Source: an uncultured Roseburia sp. (GTDB lineage Bacteria > Bacillota > Clostridia > Lachnospirales > Lachnospiraceae). From it: a stretch of 6,279 nucleotides of DNA. The position numbers were made by a program, and so were the translations under genes. Below are positions 5,666 through 6,279 of this stretch, one piece after another; position 1 is the first letter of the stretch; each line of letters opens with the position of its first letter. The DNA is taken from the NCBI GenBank assembly GCA_947564765.1, contig CANODN010000130.1, positions 1 to 6,279 of the forward strand. Reading direction: 5' to 3'. The notes below the pieces were generated by a model that was not told the DNA's origin, did no database searches, and was given only the letters and a program-made list of their open reading frames with translations.

Positions 5666-6279
5666 TCATCTTCTTTAAGCGCTACTTTACATTTTTTCTT
5701 ATAACAAGCGATTCCATACTTATAAATTTTACAATATCCGCTATTTTTGAACTCTGAATCGTAACCCTTATTCTCAATTTGCTTCATGGCATTTTCACAT
5801 TCTGCAGAAAAACGTGCATTTTCAGCATATTTGATTTCAAGAATCATCCCGATACCTTTATCCTCAATTTTGATAATAATATCACCAAAACCATTACCTG
5901 CTTCTCTGTTTGATTTTACATACCATCCAGACTTAAATCCTAGAATTCCCAGCATAATACCATGATAAAAATTCTCTTTAGTTGGTTTCTGGACAAAGGT
6001 ATCACGAATACTAATTGTCTGTTTCAAGTACTCATCAAATAAACGTTCTACCTCGCCAGCATTCCCTGTCTCTAAAGCTTCACAGAATTCCTGTAGTTTT
6101 TCACCGTCCTGCCTGGTATCCTCTTTGAACATCGCCATAATCTGCTCTGTAAAAATGTTTCTAATTTCCATATTGGGTATTGCCAGTTGATATCGTTTTC
6201 CATCCGAATTTCCTCTTTGTGTCAGATATCCGGTAGTAAAAAGGACGCTCCAAATATTATCAATTGAATCATAATTTAC
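5644..6279 (-). CDS. AAA-ATPase-like/PD-(D/E)XK nuclease family protein, C-terminal part (5' partial)
   Basis: The minus-strand frame is open from the right edge (6279) to the TGA at 5646-5644, giving 211 residues. The Met at 6171 is not the start: the codons before it encode WSVLFTTGYLT and RYQLAIPN, which read straight into MEIRNIF, a typical stretch of this family just before the nuclease domain. The rest is a PDDEXK_9-type (DUF1703) domain with the core residues present: Glu in SNREAGNG, Asp in GFGDIII (codon 5883-5881), ExK in ILEIKYAE (5838-5830), and the Gln of AMKQIENKGY. Family members normally carry an AAA-ATPase-like domain (PF09820) in front, total length roughly 500-600 residues, so that half should lie outside the window. 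The nuclease fold is an established assignment for the family; its biological role is not settled, and many gut bacteria have multiple copies. It converges on the surface operon and is probably functionally separate from it. Confidence 0.9.
   Translation of the reverse strand, partial: VNYDSIDNIWSVLFTTGYLTQRGNSDGKRYQLAIPNMEIRNIFTEQIMAMFKEDTRQDGEKLQEFCEALETGNAGEVERLFDEYLKQTISIRDTFVQKPTKENFYHGIMLGILGFKSGWYVKSNREAGNGFGDIIIKIEDKGIGMILEIKYAENARFSAECENAMKQIENKGYDSEFKNSGYCKIYKYGIACYKKKCKVALKEDEFKGRIK

Noticed and set aside
6169..6171. ATG at 6171 as the start of the minus-strand gene
   Set aside because: The frame stays open to the right edge and the extra 36 residues (TTGYLT, LAIPN) belong to the recognised family.

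Overview
The window looks like chromosomal DNA of a low-GC Firmicute, most likely a gut Clostridia/Lachnospiraceae-type bacterium. This rests on AT-rich coding sequence, a Gram-positive signal peptide, FIVAR repeats, lysine-rich bacterial Ig-like (Big_2-type) tails of the kind common in that family, and an AAA-ATPase-like/PD-(D/E)XK protein next door. The taxonomic guess comes from protein style only; there is no rRNA or marker gene here.

Layout: (1) Positions 2-1540, plus strand, hold the 3' part of a surface-protein gene that enters from beyond the left edge. It carries two related beta-sandwich domains (called A-type here), a further beta domain, and two tandem Lys-rich Ig-like domains at its C-terminus. 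(2) After an 18-nt gap, a complete gene at 1559-5599 encodes a 1346-residue secreted protein. Its order is signal peptide, one lone A-type domain, three super-repeats of about 285 residues (A-type domain, B-type Ig-like domain, FIVAR helical module), two extra FIVAR modules, and the same tandem pair of Lys-rich Ig-like domains that ends the first protein. (3) A perfect 20-bp inverted repeat at 5624-5665 probably acts as the transcription terminator. (4) On the minus strand, converging on the surface genes, positions 6279-5644 encode the C-terminal 211 residues of an AAA-ATPase-like/PD-(D/E)XK nuclease family protein whose start lies beyond the right edge.

The two plus-strand genes are probably co-transcribed and paralogous in part: both are built from A-type domains and end in the same basic two-domain tail. 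Neither has an LPXTG motif or a C-terminal membrane segment. The simplest reading is a pair of long extracellular stalk-like proteins held at the envelope by the basic tail; the ligand is unknown. The nuclease-family gene appears to be an unrelated convergent neighbour. The window has no stretch over 300 bases without a gene, and I saw no RNA genes, CRISPR arrays, insertion sequences or attachment sites.
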